A stretch of DNA of 64,000 nt from Carideicomes alvinocaridis (lineage in GTDB: Bacteria; Pseudomonadota; Alphaproteobacteria; Rhodobacterales; Rhodobacteraceae): positions 1-64,000 of the forward strand of contig SRJI02000013.1 of NCBI GenBank assembly GCA_005473895.2, given 5' to 3'. Numbering within the stretch: the stretch's first letter is position 1; each line of letters opens with the position of its first letter. The position numbers and the translations under genes were made by a program. Shown one piece after another: positions 8,193-16,365 of the stretch. Under the pieces are notes generated by a model. The model saw nothing but the letters and a program-made list of their open reading frames with translations. It was not told the origin of the DNA and ran no database searches.

Positions 8193-9598
8193 CGAAGATA
8201 GCGGCAATCATCGGCGGCGGGGTGATCGGCGGCGGCTGGGCCGCGCGGTTCCTGCTCATGGGCTGGGACGTGCGGGTCTTCGACCCCGACCCGCAGGCGG
8301 AACGCAAGATCGGCGAGGTGCTGGACGGCGCGCGCCGCGCGCTGCCCATGCTCTACGACACGGCGCTGCCCGCCGAGGGCCAACTGAGCTACCACCCGAC
8401 CATCGCCGAAGCGGTGGAGGGGGCGGCCTGGGTGCAGGAAAGCGTGCCGGAGCGGCTGGACCTGAAAGAAAAGGTTTTCCACGAGGTTGTGGCGCATTCC
8501 TCACCCGATGCGGTGATCGGCTCCTCGACCTCGGGCTACAAGCCGTCGGAGCTGCAAGACGGGCTTGCCGATCCGTCGCGCGTGGTGGTCACGCATCCGT
8601 TCAACCCGGTCTACCTGCTGCCGCTGGTGGAGCTCGTGCCTTCCGCGAAGAACCCGCCGGAAGTCATTGACCGGGCGAAGGAAATCCTGACCGGGATCGG
8701 GATGTACCCGCTCCATGTGCGGAAAGAGATCGACGCCCATATCGCCGACCGGCTGCTGGAGGCCGTCTGGCGCGAGGGCCTGTGGCTGGTCAAGGACGGG
8801 GTGGCGACGACCGAAGAGCTGGACGACGCGATCCGCTACGGCTTTGGCCTGCGATGGGCGCAGATGGGGCTGTTCGAGACCTATCGCATCGCCGGGGGCG
8901 AGGCCGGGATGGCGCATTTCATCTCGCAGTTCGGGCCGGCGCTGAAATGGCCCTGGACCAAGCTGATGGACGTGCCCGAGCTGACCGACGAGCTGGTGAA
9001 AACCATTGCCGATCAGTCGGATGCGCAATCGGGTTCAACCTCCATCCGCGGGCTGGAACGGCGGCGGGACAACAACCTCGTCGCCATGATGCGGGCGCTG
9101 CGTCAGCAGGACCAGGCGGCGGGCGCGCTGCTCAACGCCCACGAGGCGGGGCTGCGCCAGCCGCTGGAGGACGCGGTGCCGCTCACTTCGCTGCGGCGGG
9201 TGATCCCGGTGGACTGGACCGACTATAACGGCCACATGAACGAGGGCCGCTACGGGCAGATCTTCTCGGACGCCGCCGACGCGGTGATGAAACACGTGGG
9301 CGCCGACGAGGCGTACATCGCGGGCGGCCTGAGCTATTTCACCGTCGAGACCAAGGTGGCCTACCTGGCCGAGACTCATGCCGGCGAAAGGGTGCGGGTG
9401 GACAGCCGGGTGCTGCTGGGCGAGGGCAAGAAATTCAAGCTTTTCCACGAGATGAAGCGCGAAGCTGATGGAGAGGTCATGGCCACCTGCGAGCAGTTCA
9501 TGCTGCATGTGAGCCTCGAGACCCGCCGCTCCTGCGACCCCGCGCCGGAGGTGCTGGCGCGGGTCGAGGCGCTGGCCGCTTCCCACCGGGAGACGTAG
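8189..9598 (+). CDS. lcdH: L-carnitine dehydrogenase fused to betainyl-CoA thioesterase
   Basis: A 469-residue two-domain protein. Residues 1-320 are a 3-hydroxyacyl-CoA-dehydrogenase-like NAD enzyme: Rossmann loop IIGGGVIGGGWAARF, HPFNPVYLLPLVELV, and the C-terminal helical part. Residues about 335-465 are a hotdog thioesterase with VDWTDYNGHMNEGRYGQIFSDA. Carnitine dehydrogenase oxidises L-carnitine to 3-dehydrocarnitine; the fused thioesterase would hydrolyse betainyl-CoA to glycine betaine (CdhA plus CdhB of Pseudomonas in one chain, an architecture known from rhizobia and roseobacters). With BKACE upstream the operon encodes the whole carnitine-to-betaine route. It starts at an ATGA overlap with the lipoprotein gene. 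Confidence 0.9.
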   Translation: MTKIAAIIGGGVIGGGWAARFLLMGWDVRVFDPDPQAERKIGEVLDGARRALPMLYDTALPAEGQLSYHPTIAEAVEGAAWVQESVPERLDLKEKVFHEVVAHSSPDAVIGSSTSGYKPSELQDGLADPSRVVVTHPFNPVYLLPLVELVPSAKNPPEVIDRAKEILTGIGMYPLHVRKEIDAHIADRLLEAVWREGLWLVKDGVATTEELDDAIRYGFGLRWAQMGLFETYRIAGGEAGMAHFISQFGPALKWPWTKLMDVPELTDELVKTIADQSDAQSGSTSIRGLERRRDNNLVAMMRALRQQDQAAGALLNAHEAGLRQPLEDAVPLTSLRRVIPVDWTDYNGHMNEGRYGQIFSDAADAVMKHVGADEAYIAGGLSYFTVETKVAYLAETHAGERVRVDSRVLLGEGKKFKLFHEMKREADGEVMATCEQFMLHVSLETRRSCDPAPEVLARVEALAASHRET

Positions 9599-9607
9599 GG
9601 CCCGCGC

Positions 9608-10921
9608 TCAGCCGCTCAGCGGGCGGATGCGCAGCTTGGTCAGGCGGTTCTCCTTGCGGCCGATCACCTCGAAGCGGAAGCCGTGGAAGGAAAAGACCTG
9701 TCCCACCGTGGGGATGGTCTGTGCCTCGTGGATCACCAGCCCGGCGACGGTATTGGCCTCGTCGTCGGGCAGTTGCCAGTCCGTCGCCCGGTTCAGGTCG
9801 CGGATCGTCATCGCCCCGTCGACGAGGTAATGCCCGTCGGGCTGGCGCTTCACGTCATGTTCCGCCGCGGGGTCGAATTCGTCCGTGATCTCGCCCACGA
9901 TCTCCTCGAGGATGTCTTCCAGCGTGATCAGCCCCTGCAGCGCGCCGTATTCGTCCACCACCAGCGCGAAGTGGGTCCGCATCCGCAGGAACTGGCGCAT
10001 CTGGTCGTCAAGCGACGTGGTGTCGGGCACGAAATAGGGCTTCATCGCCACGTCGTCGATCTGGAACTCGGCAAAGGCGGTGGCCGCGTCGCTGGCATCC
10101 TCCAGCCGCTTGTACATGGCGCGCAGCAGGTCCTTGGCGTGGATCACGCCGATGATGTTCTCCGGATCGCCCTTGTAGACGGGCAGGCGGGTGTGGCTGC
10201 TTTCCAGGCATTGCTTGAGCAGCTCGCCCGGCTCCGTCTCGGCATTGATCATCTCGATGCCGGAGCGGTGGAGCATCACCTCCTCGACGGTGCGGTCGCT
10301 GAGATCCAGCGCGCCGAGAATGCGGTCGCGATCCTCCTTTTCCACCACGCCCTCGGAATGGCCGAGGTTCAGCGCGCCGGCGATCTCCTCGCGCACGGCG
10401 AGGATCTGGCTGTCGGGGTCCGCGCGCACGCCGAAGACCCGCAGCACCCCGCGCACCAGCGCGCGCACGGCGTAGACCACGGGGGAGAAGACGGTGATGA
10501 TGATCGCGATCGGCGTGGCCACCTTCGCGGCGGCGCTTTCGGCGTTGGTGATGGCGTAGGTCTTGGGCAACACCTCGGCAAAGATCAGCACCAGCAGCGT
10601 CATGATCAACGTCGCCAGCGCCACGCCACTGTCGCCGAAGAGCGCGGTGAACAAAGCCGTGGCGAGCGAGGTGGCGAGGATGTTGACCAGGTTGTTGCCC
10701 AGAAGGACGGAGCCGATCAGCCGCTCGTTATCCTCGGTGATCTTGAGCGCCCGCGCCGCGCCGCTCGATCCCTTGTCGGCCTGGGCGCGCAGCTTGCCCC
10801 GCGAAGCGGCGGTCAGCGCGGTCTCGGAGCCCGAGAAGAAGGCCGAAAGCACGAGCAGCAGCAGGATCGCCCCGGCCGTGATCCAGAGCGCGGCGTCCAT
10901 GACGGGCGTGGCGTTTTCCAT
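9608..10921 (-). CDS. HlyC/CorC family transporter (CNNM-CBS-CorC)
   Basis: A 437-residue inner-membrane protein. Order of domains: N-terminal DUF21/CNNM membrane domain with about four helices (residues 10-190; AFFSGSETALTAASRGKL is the hallmark), a CBS pair (about 205-330; LVVDEYGALQGLITLEDILEEIVGEI), and a C-terminal CorC_HlyC FAD/PCMH-like domain (about 345-430). The family is tied to Mg/Co efflux and membrane ion homeostasis; a haemolysin role is historical naming. The carnitine fusion gene ends convergently only 9 bases away. Upstream (10922-11080) is a short repeat cluster before xerD, so the two may be separate transcripts. Confidence 0.9.
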   Translation of the reverse strand: MENATPVMDAALWITAGAILLLLVLSAFFSGSETALTAASRGKLRAQADKGSSGAARALKITEDNERLIGSVLLGNNLVNILATSLATALFTALFGDSGVALATLIMTLLVLIFAEVLPKTYAITNAESAAAKVATPIAIIITVFSPVVYAVRALVRGVLRVFGVRADPDSQILAVREEIAGALNLGHSEGVVEKEDRDRILGALDLSDRTVEEVMLHRSGIEMINAETEPGELLKQCLESSHTRLPVYKGDPENIIGVIHAKDLLRAMYKRLEDASDAATAFAEFQIDDVAMKPYFVPDTTSLDDQMRQFLRMRTHFALVVDEYGALQGLITLEDILEEIVGEITDEFDPAAEHDVKRQPDGHYLVDGAMTIRDLNRATDWQLPDDEANTVAGLVIHEAQTIPTVGQVFSFHGFRFEVIGRKENRLTKLRIRPLSG

Positions 10922-10970
10922 CGCGGTGTCTTGTCCCTTGGGTTTTGCGGATGGTTATGGCGTCGGGGCG

Positions 10971-11018
10971 GGGCCGGTTCAAGTGGGGGCCGGTTCAAGT
11001 GGGCGGGGCCGGTTCAGG
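10971..11018. repeat. short direct repeats upstream of corC gene
   Basis: Three direct copies of GGGCCGGTTCA start at 10971, 10987 and 11006; the first two extend as the 17-mer GGGCCGGTTCAAGTGGG. Periods are 16 and 19 bases. They lie in the 159-base gap between xerD and the corC-type gene, in front of the latter. Possibly replication slippage or a binding array; nothing more can be read from sequence. Confidence 0.55.
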
Positions 11019-11080
11019 ACTGGCGAGGCCGGGTCGTATGGTCGCCGGGGATACCGGCCCCCGATGCGGCGGGGACGGAG

Positions 11081-12055
11081 CTACTCCTCGGCTCCGGTCT
11101 CGGTTCCGGTCTGCCCGCGGGCCAGCGGGTGGCGCGTCAGCACGAGGTCCTTGAGCCGCGCGTCCAGCACGTGGGTGTAGATCTCGGTCGTGGCGAGGTC
11201 CGCGTGACCCAGCAGCGTCTGGATCGAGCGCAGGTCGGCCCCGTTGGCCAGCAGGTGCGTGGCGAAGGCGTGGCGCAGCGTGTGGGGCGTGACCTTGGAG
11301 GGCGTCACCCCGGCCTCCACCGCCAGCTCCTTGATCAGCATGTAGAAGGCGTGGCGCGTCAGGTGCCCGGCCTTGCCCCGCGACGGGAAGAGGAAGCGCG
11401 AGGCCGGGCGGCCCTTGGCCCGGGCCTCTTCCTCCGCCGCGTCGCGCAGGGTCAGCCAATGCTGCAGCGCCGCGCGGGCCGGGGTGGAAAGCGGCACCAT
11501 CCGTTCCTTCCCGCCCTTGCCCGAGATCAGCAGCATCCGCGGATCGCCTCGCGCGGCCGAGACGGGCAGGGAGACCAGCTCCGTCACCCGCATCCCCGTG
11601 GCATAGAGCACCTGGCAGAGGCAGGCATTGCGCGCGCGGTCGGCCTCGGTCCGGCCATGGGCGGCGCCGGCGTCGAGCAGGCGGTCGACCTCGGCCTCGG
11701 TCAGCGTCTTGGGCAGGCGCTTGTCGCGGCCGGGGCCGGTGATGGTGATCGCCGGGTTGTCCTCGCGCCAGCCCTCCTCGAAGGCGAAGCGATAGATCTG
11801 CCGGATGGCCGAGAGCCGCCGCGCCCGGGTCGCCGTGGCAAAGCCCTGCGCGTCGCAATGGACGAGGTAGGCGGTGACGTCGGCCTCGGTCGCATTGTCG
11901 AAGCCAAGGCCGCGCCCCTCCATCCAGCCGGCGAAATCCTTCAGGTCCCGGCCATAGGCCAGCAGCGTGTTGTTGGCCGCGCCCAGCTCGGCCGCCTGCG
12001 CCTCCAGGAAGGCGGAGATCCAGCGCCCGGCCTCGGCGCGCGCCGCACCGGTCAC
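11081..12055 (-). CDS. xerD: tyrosine recombinase XerD
   Basis: A 324-residue tyrosine recombinase. SAM-like core-binding domain about residues 10-95, catalytic domain about 115-310. Catalytic set: Arg156 (TGMRVTEL), Lys in SGKGGKERMVP (180/183), His258 and Arg261 (HTLRHAFATHLL), His284 (LLGHADLATTEIYTHV) and the nucleophile Tyr293. Length and pattern match XerD (about 300-320 aa), which with XerC resolves chromosome dimers at dif. The context with aroK/aroB and corC-type genes is chromosomal core, not mobile. Its start overlaps the stop of the upstream secreted-protein gene by four bases. Confidence 0.92.
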   Translation of the reverse strand: MTGAARAEAGRWISAFLEAQAAELGAANNTLLAYGRDLKDFAGWMEGRGLGFDNATEADVTAYLVHCDAQGFATATRARRLSAIRQIYRFAFEEGWREDNPAITITGPGRDKRLPKTLTEAEVDRLLDAGAAHGRTEADRARNACLCQVLYATGMRVTELVSLPVSAARGDPRMLLISGKGGKERMVPLSTPARAALQHWLTLRDAAEEEARAKGRPASRFLFPSRGKAGHLTRHAFYMLIKELAVEAGVTPSKVTPHTLRHAFATHLLANGADLRSIQTLLGHADLATTEIYTHVLDARLKDLVLTRHPLARGQTGTETGAEE

Positions 12056-13644
12056 GTTCGGCCCGTCAGCAGCAGCAATTGCAGCGCCGCGCGGCGGGCG
12101 GTGTCCTCCAGCCCGACCTCGCGCAGGGTGGCCAGCGCCTGGGCCACGTCGCGCAGATCGCCCTCCGCCCCGGCGGCAAAGCGCGCCATCGCCTCGAGGA
12201 TGACTTCGCCCAGCCGGCCCTCGTCGAGCTTCCGGCGCTGGTCCTCGGGCAGCTCGGCCGCGCCGAACCCCTCGGCCACGGCGCGTTCCATGCCGGAGCG
12301 GGCGAGCTCCGGCTCGGGCGCGCCGCGCGCGATGGACGCCAGGAACCGGCCGCGCCGGTCCTCGACGCCGCCAAAGGCATCGCCCGCCTGCTCGTAATCG
12401 TTGGACAGCAGGATCACCTCGCGCGCCGTGCTCGCGGCCTGGCCCTCCAGCCCGGTGGTCAGCAGCGCCTCGCCGAAGAGTTTCGCGAAGGGCACGGCGA
12501 GCCCCGAGTCGCGCATTGTCGCCCAGGCCACGCGCAAGGTCTCGGCGATCTTCGCGTCGTCCCCGGCGCGCAGCGCGTCGTCGAAGGATTGCACCGCCTC
12601 CACCCGGTCCCAGACGCCGCCAGAGGCCGCCGGGTCACGCTCCGTATAGATGCCGATCAGCCGGTTCTCGGACACGGCGCCCATCCGTGCCAGCCGCTCC
12701 GCCGCCTCGATCTGGGCCTTCCAGCCGGCATCGCCCGACAGCTCGATCACCGAGAAGGGGCGCGGCAGGATCGCGGCGGGCGGCGCCTCTCCGATCGCCT
12801 CCAGCAGGCGGTATTCCAGCGGCGAGGGGCGCGAGGGCGGGGCGAGCGGCAGGTCCGCGCCCATCTCGGGGTCGAGGAACCGCGTCAGCAGCCCCGCCTC
12901 GGAGGGGGAAAGCGCGCCCACGGCCGAGGCCCCTTCGAGCATCGTCGCGGCCACCGTCCAGTCGCCGGACAGGGCCTGGCAATAGATGCGCGGGGCGTAA
13001 TCCTCGATCAGGTGCGGATGGGCCATGAGCTCCTGGCAGACCGAATCCTGCCGGCCCACCAGCAGCGACAGGTCAAAATACCGCCGGAAGAGGGCGGGCG
13101 TGTCGGGGCCGGTGCGCACGACAAGCGCTTCCGCCGGCTCCACCGCGCCGAGCGAGGTCAGCCGGTCGATCCGCGTGAGCAGCAGGTCCTCCCCCTCGGC
13201 CGGGCCGCCGGGCGGCTGGGCCTCGGCCAGGAGCAGGGTGTAGAGCAGCGACTGCATGGCCGGCAGCGGCTCCACCTCGACGCTTTCGAGCAGCCGCGAC
13301 AGCTTGGCCGGGCTGGAGCCTTGCCAGAGGTCGCGCGGGAAGCCGGTGACCGAGGCCGGCAGCAGCCCGACCCCGCCATCGCCCGATTCGCCGAGCTGCG
13401 TCACCGTGATGTCGGGGCTGTCCGCGGTGTTGCTGACGGGCGGCTCGTCGGTGGGGGGCATGTGGTTGCCGCGACTGCCCGATCCACCGCGCGACCCGTC
13501 CGGGGAGGACAGGCCGAATTCCGACGGCGGGTTCTGTTCCAGCCAGTCGATGGCCGAAAGCGGCCGCTCCTGCGCCGCAAGGGGCAGCGCAAGGCCCGCC
13601 AGCAGCAGGCCGGCCAGCGCCGTCAGCCCGGCGCCGCGGCTTAT
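12052..13644 (-). CDS. secreted helical-repeat-like protein of unknown function (apparent AUA start)
   Basis: A protein of unknown function, Ala/Leu/Glu-rich and helical, perhaps with TPR-like repeats. The first ATG in frame is at 13461, but the frame continues upstream into an obvious signal peptide (GLTALAGLLLAGLALPLAAQ) followed by ERPLSAIDWLEQNP, which reads as true protein. No ATG, GTG or TTG precedes that peptide before the stop at 13696-13698. An ATA at 13644 (perfectly placed at the signal's N-terminus) or a CTG at 13662, behind AAGGGA, are the only plausible starts, unless a base is miscalled. From ATA the protein is 530 aa; from ATG 13461 it is 469 aa. It lies between a 49-aa membrane protein and xerD. 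Confidence 0.62.
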   Translation of the reverse strand: MSRGAGLTALAGLLLAGLALPLAAQERPLSAIDWLEQNPPSEFGLSSPDGSRGGSGSRGNHMPPTDEPPVSNTADSPDITVTQLGESGDGGVGLLPASVTGFPRDLWQGSSPAKLSRLLESVEVEPLPAMQSLLYTLLLAEAQPPGGPAEGEDLLLTRIDRLTSLGAVEPAEALVVRTGPDTPALFRRYFDLSLLVGRQDSVCQELMAHPHLIEDYAPRIYCQALSGDWTVAATMLEGASAVGALSPSEAGLLTRFLDPEMGADLPLAPPSRPSPLEYRLLEAIGEAPPAAILPRPFSVIELSGDAGWKAQIEAAERLARMGAVSENRLIGIYTERDPAASGGVWDRVEAVQSFDDALRAGDDAKIAETLRVAWATMRDSGLAVPFAKLFGEALLTTGLEGQAASTAREVILLSNDYEQAGDAFGGVEDRRGRFLASIARGAPEPELARSGMERAVAEGFGAAELPEDQRRKLDEGRLGEVILEAMARFAAGAEGDLRDVAQALATLREVGLEDTARRAALQLLLLTGRT

Positions 13645-13678
13645 GGATCCAGGTCCGGGCAGTCCCTCTCGTCCCTTC

Positions 13679-13828
13679 TCACGTCCCTTCCAGCATCACG
13701 GGGATGCGGATCTCCTGTTGCGGCGCGGTGAAGTCCGCCCCGAAGAACGGACCGATATAGGCATAGGCGATCAGCGCGATGGCGGCCAGTACCGCCAGAT
13801 AGATCAGCCACTTGATGATCCGCCACAT
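13679..13828 (-). CDS. small single-span membrane protein (49 aa)
   Basis: A 49-residue open frame starting MWRIIKWLIYLAVLAAIALI with one transmembrane helix (about residues 6-27), then a short soluble tail with QQEIRIPV and a final MLEGT. It is divergent from aroK and its stop is about 35 bases upstream of the apparent start of the secreted protein gene, so the two probably share a transcript. The strongly biased composition (hydrophobic helix, charged tail, no stop within) argues for a real gene despite its size. Function unknown; it may assist or anchor the secreted neighbour. Confidence 0.65.
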   Translation of the reverse strand: MWRIIKWLIYLAVLAAIALIAYAYIGPFFGADFTAPQQEIRIPVMLEGT

Positions 13829-13947
13829 GTCTTGCCCCGTGCCTGCCCGTTTGTTTTGCCAAAGTTATAACTGGCCTTTTGGGCAAGATCACGTCATTCA
13901 GTCCGGTGAGTTGCGTTTTGGCGGGTGAATGCCGAAGAACGGCTGGC

Positions 13948-14490
13948 ATGGCTTTGAAACTGAAGAAAACAATCGTGCTGGTGGGCATGATGGGGGCGGG
14001 CAAGACGGCGGTCGGCAAGGCGCTGGCGCTGCGGCTCGGAGTGCCCTTCGTCGATTCGGATATCGCCATCGAGGAAGCCGCCAACATGTCCATCGCCGAG
14101 ATCTTCGCCCGTGACGGCGAGGCCTTCTTCCGCGAGAAGGAGGCGCAGGTGATCGCGCGGCTGCTGGCCGGCCGGCCAGGCGTCCTGTCCACCGGCGGCG
14201 GCGCCTTCCTGGCGGAGGACAATCGCCGCACCATCAGCGACAAGGGGGTCAGCATTTGGCTCGACGCCGATCCCGACCTGCTGTGGAACCGCGTGCGCCA
14301 CAAGACGACGCGGCCGCTGCTGCGCACCGCCGATCCCCGCGCCACGCTAGGCGAGATCCACGCGGCGCGGGTGCCGGTCTATGCCCGGGCGGACCTGTCG
14401 GTGAAGGCCGATCCCGCCTATTCGATCGAGGACATGGCCGGCCGCGTGATCGATGCGCTCGCCGCCCGGCCCGACGTGCTGGAGGCCTGA
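13948..14490 (+). CDS. aroK: shikimate kinase
   Basis: A 180-residue shikimate kinase, which phosphorylates shikimate with ATP in aromatic amino acid synthesis. The P-loop GMMGAGKT is at residues 13-20, the shikimate-binding DSD in FVDSDIAIEE, the RxxE segment FFREKE, the GGG turn VLSTGGGAF, and the lid region KTTRPLL. ATG 13948 gives normal family length; the frame opens slightly earlier but without a ribosome site. aroB follows after 2 bases, the usual aroK-aroB pair. The divergent small membrane protein lies 120 bases upstream. Confidence 0.94.
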   Translation: MALKLKKTIVLVGMMGAGKTAVGKALALRLGVPFVDSDIAIEEAANMSIAEIFARDGEAFFREKEAQVIARLLAGRPGVLSTGGGAFLAEDNRRTISDKGVSIWLDADPDLLWNRVRHKTTRPLLRTADPRATLGEIHAARVPVYARADLSVKADPAYSIEDMAGRVIDALAARPDVLEA

Positions 14491-14492
14491 CG

Positions 14493-15617
14493 ATGGTGGA
14501 AACGGTTCCCGTGGCGCTTCCGGGACGCGCCTACGACATCCGCATCGGGCACGGTCTGCTGGCCTCGGCCGGGACGGAGATCGCGCCGCTCCTGTCGCGG
14601 CCCCGCGTGGTGGTGGTGACCGACGAGAACGTGGGCGCGCTGCACCTGGAGCCGCTGCGCGAGGCGCTGTCGGCGGCGGGCGTCGCGTCCGAGGCGCTGA
14701 TCCTGCCGCCGGGCGAGGCCACCAAGGGCTGGACCCAGTTCTCGGCCTGCGTGGAATGGCTGCTGGAACAGCGGGTGGAGCGGCGCGACATCGTCATCGC
14801 CCTGGGGGGCGGGGTGATCGGCGACCTGGTGGGTTTTGCCGCCGCCGTGCTGCGCCGGGGCGTGCGTTTCGTTCAGGTGCCCACCAGCCTGCTGGCGCAG
14901 GTGGACAGTTCGGTCGGGGGCAAGACCGGGATCAATTCCGCCCATGGCAAGAACCTCGTGGGCGCCTTCCACCAGCCCTCGCTGGTGCTGGCCGATACCG
15001 CGCTGCTGGAGACCCTGCCGGAGCGGGATTTCCTCGCGGGCTACGGCGAGGTGGTGAAATACGGGCTGCTGGGGGATGCGGAGTTCTTCGACTGGCTGGA
15101 AGAGGCGGGCCCGGCGCTGGCTGCCGGCGACCGGGAGGCGCGGATCCGGGCCGTGCGCCGCTCCTGCGAGATGAAGGCCGAGATCGTGCTGCGCGACGAG
15201 ACCGAGCAGGGGGACCGGGCGCTGCTGAACCTCGGCCATACCTTCTGCCACGCGCTGGAGGCCGCGACCGGCTATTCCGACCGGCTGCTGCATGGCGAGG
15301 GCGTGGCCATCGGATGCGCGCTGGCCTTCGAGCTTTCGGCGCGGCTGGGCCTTTGTTCTCAGGAAGAACCGAGCCGCGTGCGCGCCCATCTCGCCGCCAT
15401 GGGCATGAAGCGGGACCTGTCCGACATTCCGGGCGATCTGCCGGGGGCAGAGGCGCTACTGGATCTCATGGGGCAGGACAAGAAGGTGGTGGACGGCACG
15501 CTGCGCTTCATCCTCGCCCGCGGGATCGGGGCGGCCTTCGTGACCTCCGACGTGCCGCCCGGCGCGGTGCTGGACGTGCTGCGCGACGGGCTGGAGCAGG
15601 GACCGGCGCGCACCTGA
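14493..15617 (+). CDS. aroB: 3-dehydroquinate synthase
   Basis: A 374-residue NAD- and Zn-dependent enzyme converting DAHP to 3-dehydroquinate, second step of the shikimate pathway. Motifs: GGGVIGDLVGFAAAV (NAD/substrate loop), PTSLLAQVDSSVGGKTGIN, KNLVGAFHQP, the metal ligands in E...CEMKAEIV and LNLGHTFCHALE, and HGEGVAIG. Start ATG 14493 lies 2 bases after the aroK stop, so the pair is co-translated. Length is ordinary. Downstream is a 175-base gap with a repeat-like element before convergent doxX. Confidence 0.95.
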   Translation: MVETVPVALPGRAYDIRIGHGLLASAGTEIAPLLSRPRVVVVTDENVGALHLEPLREALSAAGVASEALILPPGEATKGWTQFSACVEWLLEQRVERRDIVIALGGGVIGDLVGFAAAVLRRGVRFVQVPTSLLAQVDSSVGGKTGINSAHGKNLVGAFHQPSLVLADTALLETLPERDFLAGYGEVVKYGLLGDAEFFDWLEEAGPALAAGDREARIRAVRRSCEMKAEIVLRDETEQGDRALLNLGHTFCHALEAATGYSDRLLHGEGVAIGCALAFELSARLGLCSQEEPSRVRAHLAAMGMKRDLSDIPGDLPGAEALLDLMGQDKKVVDGTLRFILARGIGAAFVTSDVPPGAVLDVLRDGLEQGPART

Positions 15618-15649
15618 GCGGCCGTTCGTGTGATGTCGGGGACGGGAAG

Positions 15650-15712
15650 GGGGCGCTGCCCCCTCGTCGCTGCGCTCCTCACCCCCGGGATATTTATGGT
15701 CAGAAGAAGCGG
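15650..15712. repeat. candidate dispersed roseobacter intergenic element
   Basis: The stretch contains ACCCCCGGGATATTTATGG and then CAGAAGAAGCGGGGG, flanked by complementary C- and G-runs. Very similar 'CCCGGGATATTT...CAGAAGAAG' segments recur between genes in Rhodobacteraceae genomes (from memory, unverified). Only one copy is present in this window, so repetition cannot be shown here. Confidence 0.35.
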
Positions 15713-15792
15713 GGGCTGCGTGGCATCCGGTGTGCGAGGGCGCGGGGCCTTGCGGGGCGCGGCGGGGACGGGGCCGCCGCCGCGCGAGGGGG

Positions 15793-16173
15793 TTATCGGC
15801 GGTCGACGCTCCAGGCGCCGGGGCCGGCGAAGACGAAATAGAGGAAGGCGAAGCAGAACATGATCGCCAGCTCGCCGCCATTCTGCACCGGGAAGGTCGC
15901 GGCGGGGGCGTGGAAGCCCCAATAGGCCACCGCCATCATGCCCGACAGGATGAAGGCCACCGGCCGGGTGGCGAGACCGATGATGATGAGCACGCCGCCC
16001 ACCAGTTCCAGCACGCCGCCGAACCAGAACAGGGAGAAGAGCTCGGGCTGCGGCATCTGGCCGGCGGGGAAGCCGAACATCTTCTGGGTGCCGTGCTGCA
16101 GGAAGAGCAGGCCGGTCACGATGCGCAGCAGCGCGAGAGCATGGGGAGCGTAGGCATTCAGTCGGGCGGTCAT
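15793..16173 (-). CDS. DoxX family membrane protein
   Basis: A 126-residue membrane protein of the DoxX family with four predicted helices (about residues 10-30, 50-70, 74-92, 100-118). Hallmarks: ALLRIVTGLLFLQHGTQKMFG near the N-terminus, LELVGGVLIIIGLATRP and the GGELAIMFCFAFLYFVFAGPG end. ATG 16173 is preceded by AAAGGAC at a good distance. DoxX-like proteins are linked to quinone-related redox or oxidative stress functions but are poorly characterised. It stands alone between aroB (convergent) and ssb. Confidence 0.87.
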   Translation of the reverse strand: MTARLNAYAPHALALLRIVTGLLFLQHGTQKMFGFPAGQMPQPELFSLFWFGGVLELVGGVLIIIGLATRPVAFILSGMMAVAYWGFHAPAATFPVQNGGELAIMFCFAFLYFVFAGPGAWSVDRR

Positions 16174-16365
16174 GTCATCTGTCCTTTCGGGAATGGGTCT
16201 GGTGAGGCGGCCTCGGGCGATGGTCATGGGGTCCGGGGCGTGTGCGGCGAGCCCTAGCCGATCCCGGGGGCCGGACATACTGGCGCCCATGCAGGGTGTC
16301 CGTGCATGGGCGCGCAGAAATCACGTGAATGTCATGCTTGGCGCTTCAGCGCACCGGCGGGATCC

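Noticed and set aside
11081-12055. XerD-type recombinase as a sign of a genomic island
   Set aside because: Size, motifs and the aroK/corC neighbourhood are those of housekeeping XerD.
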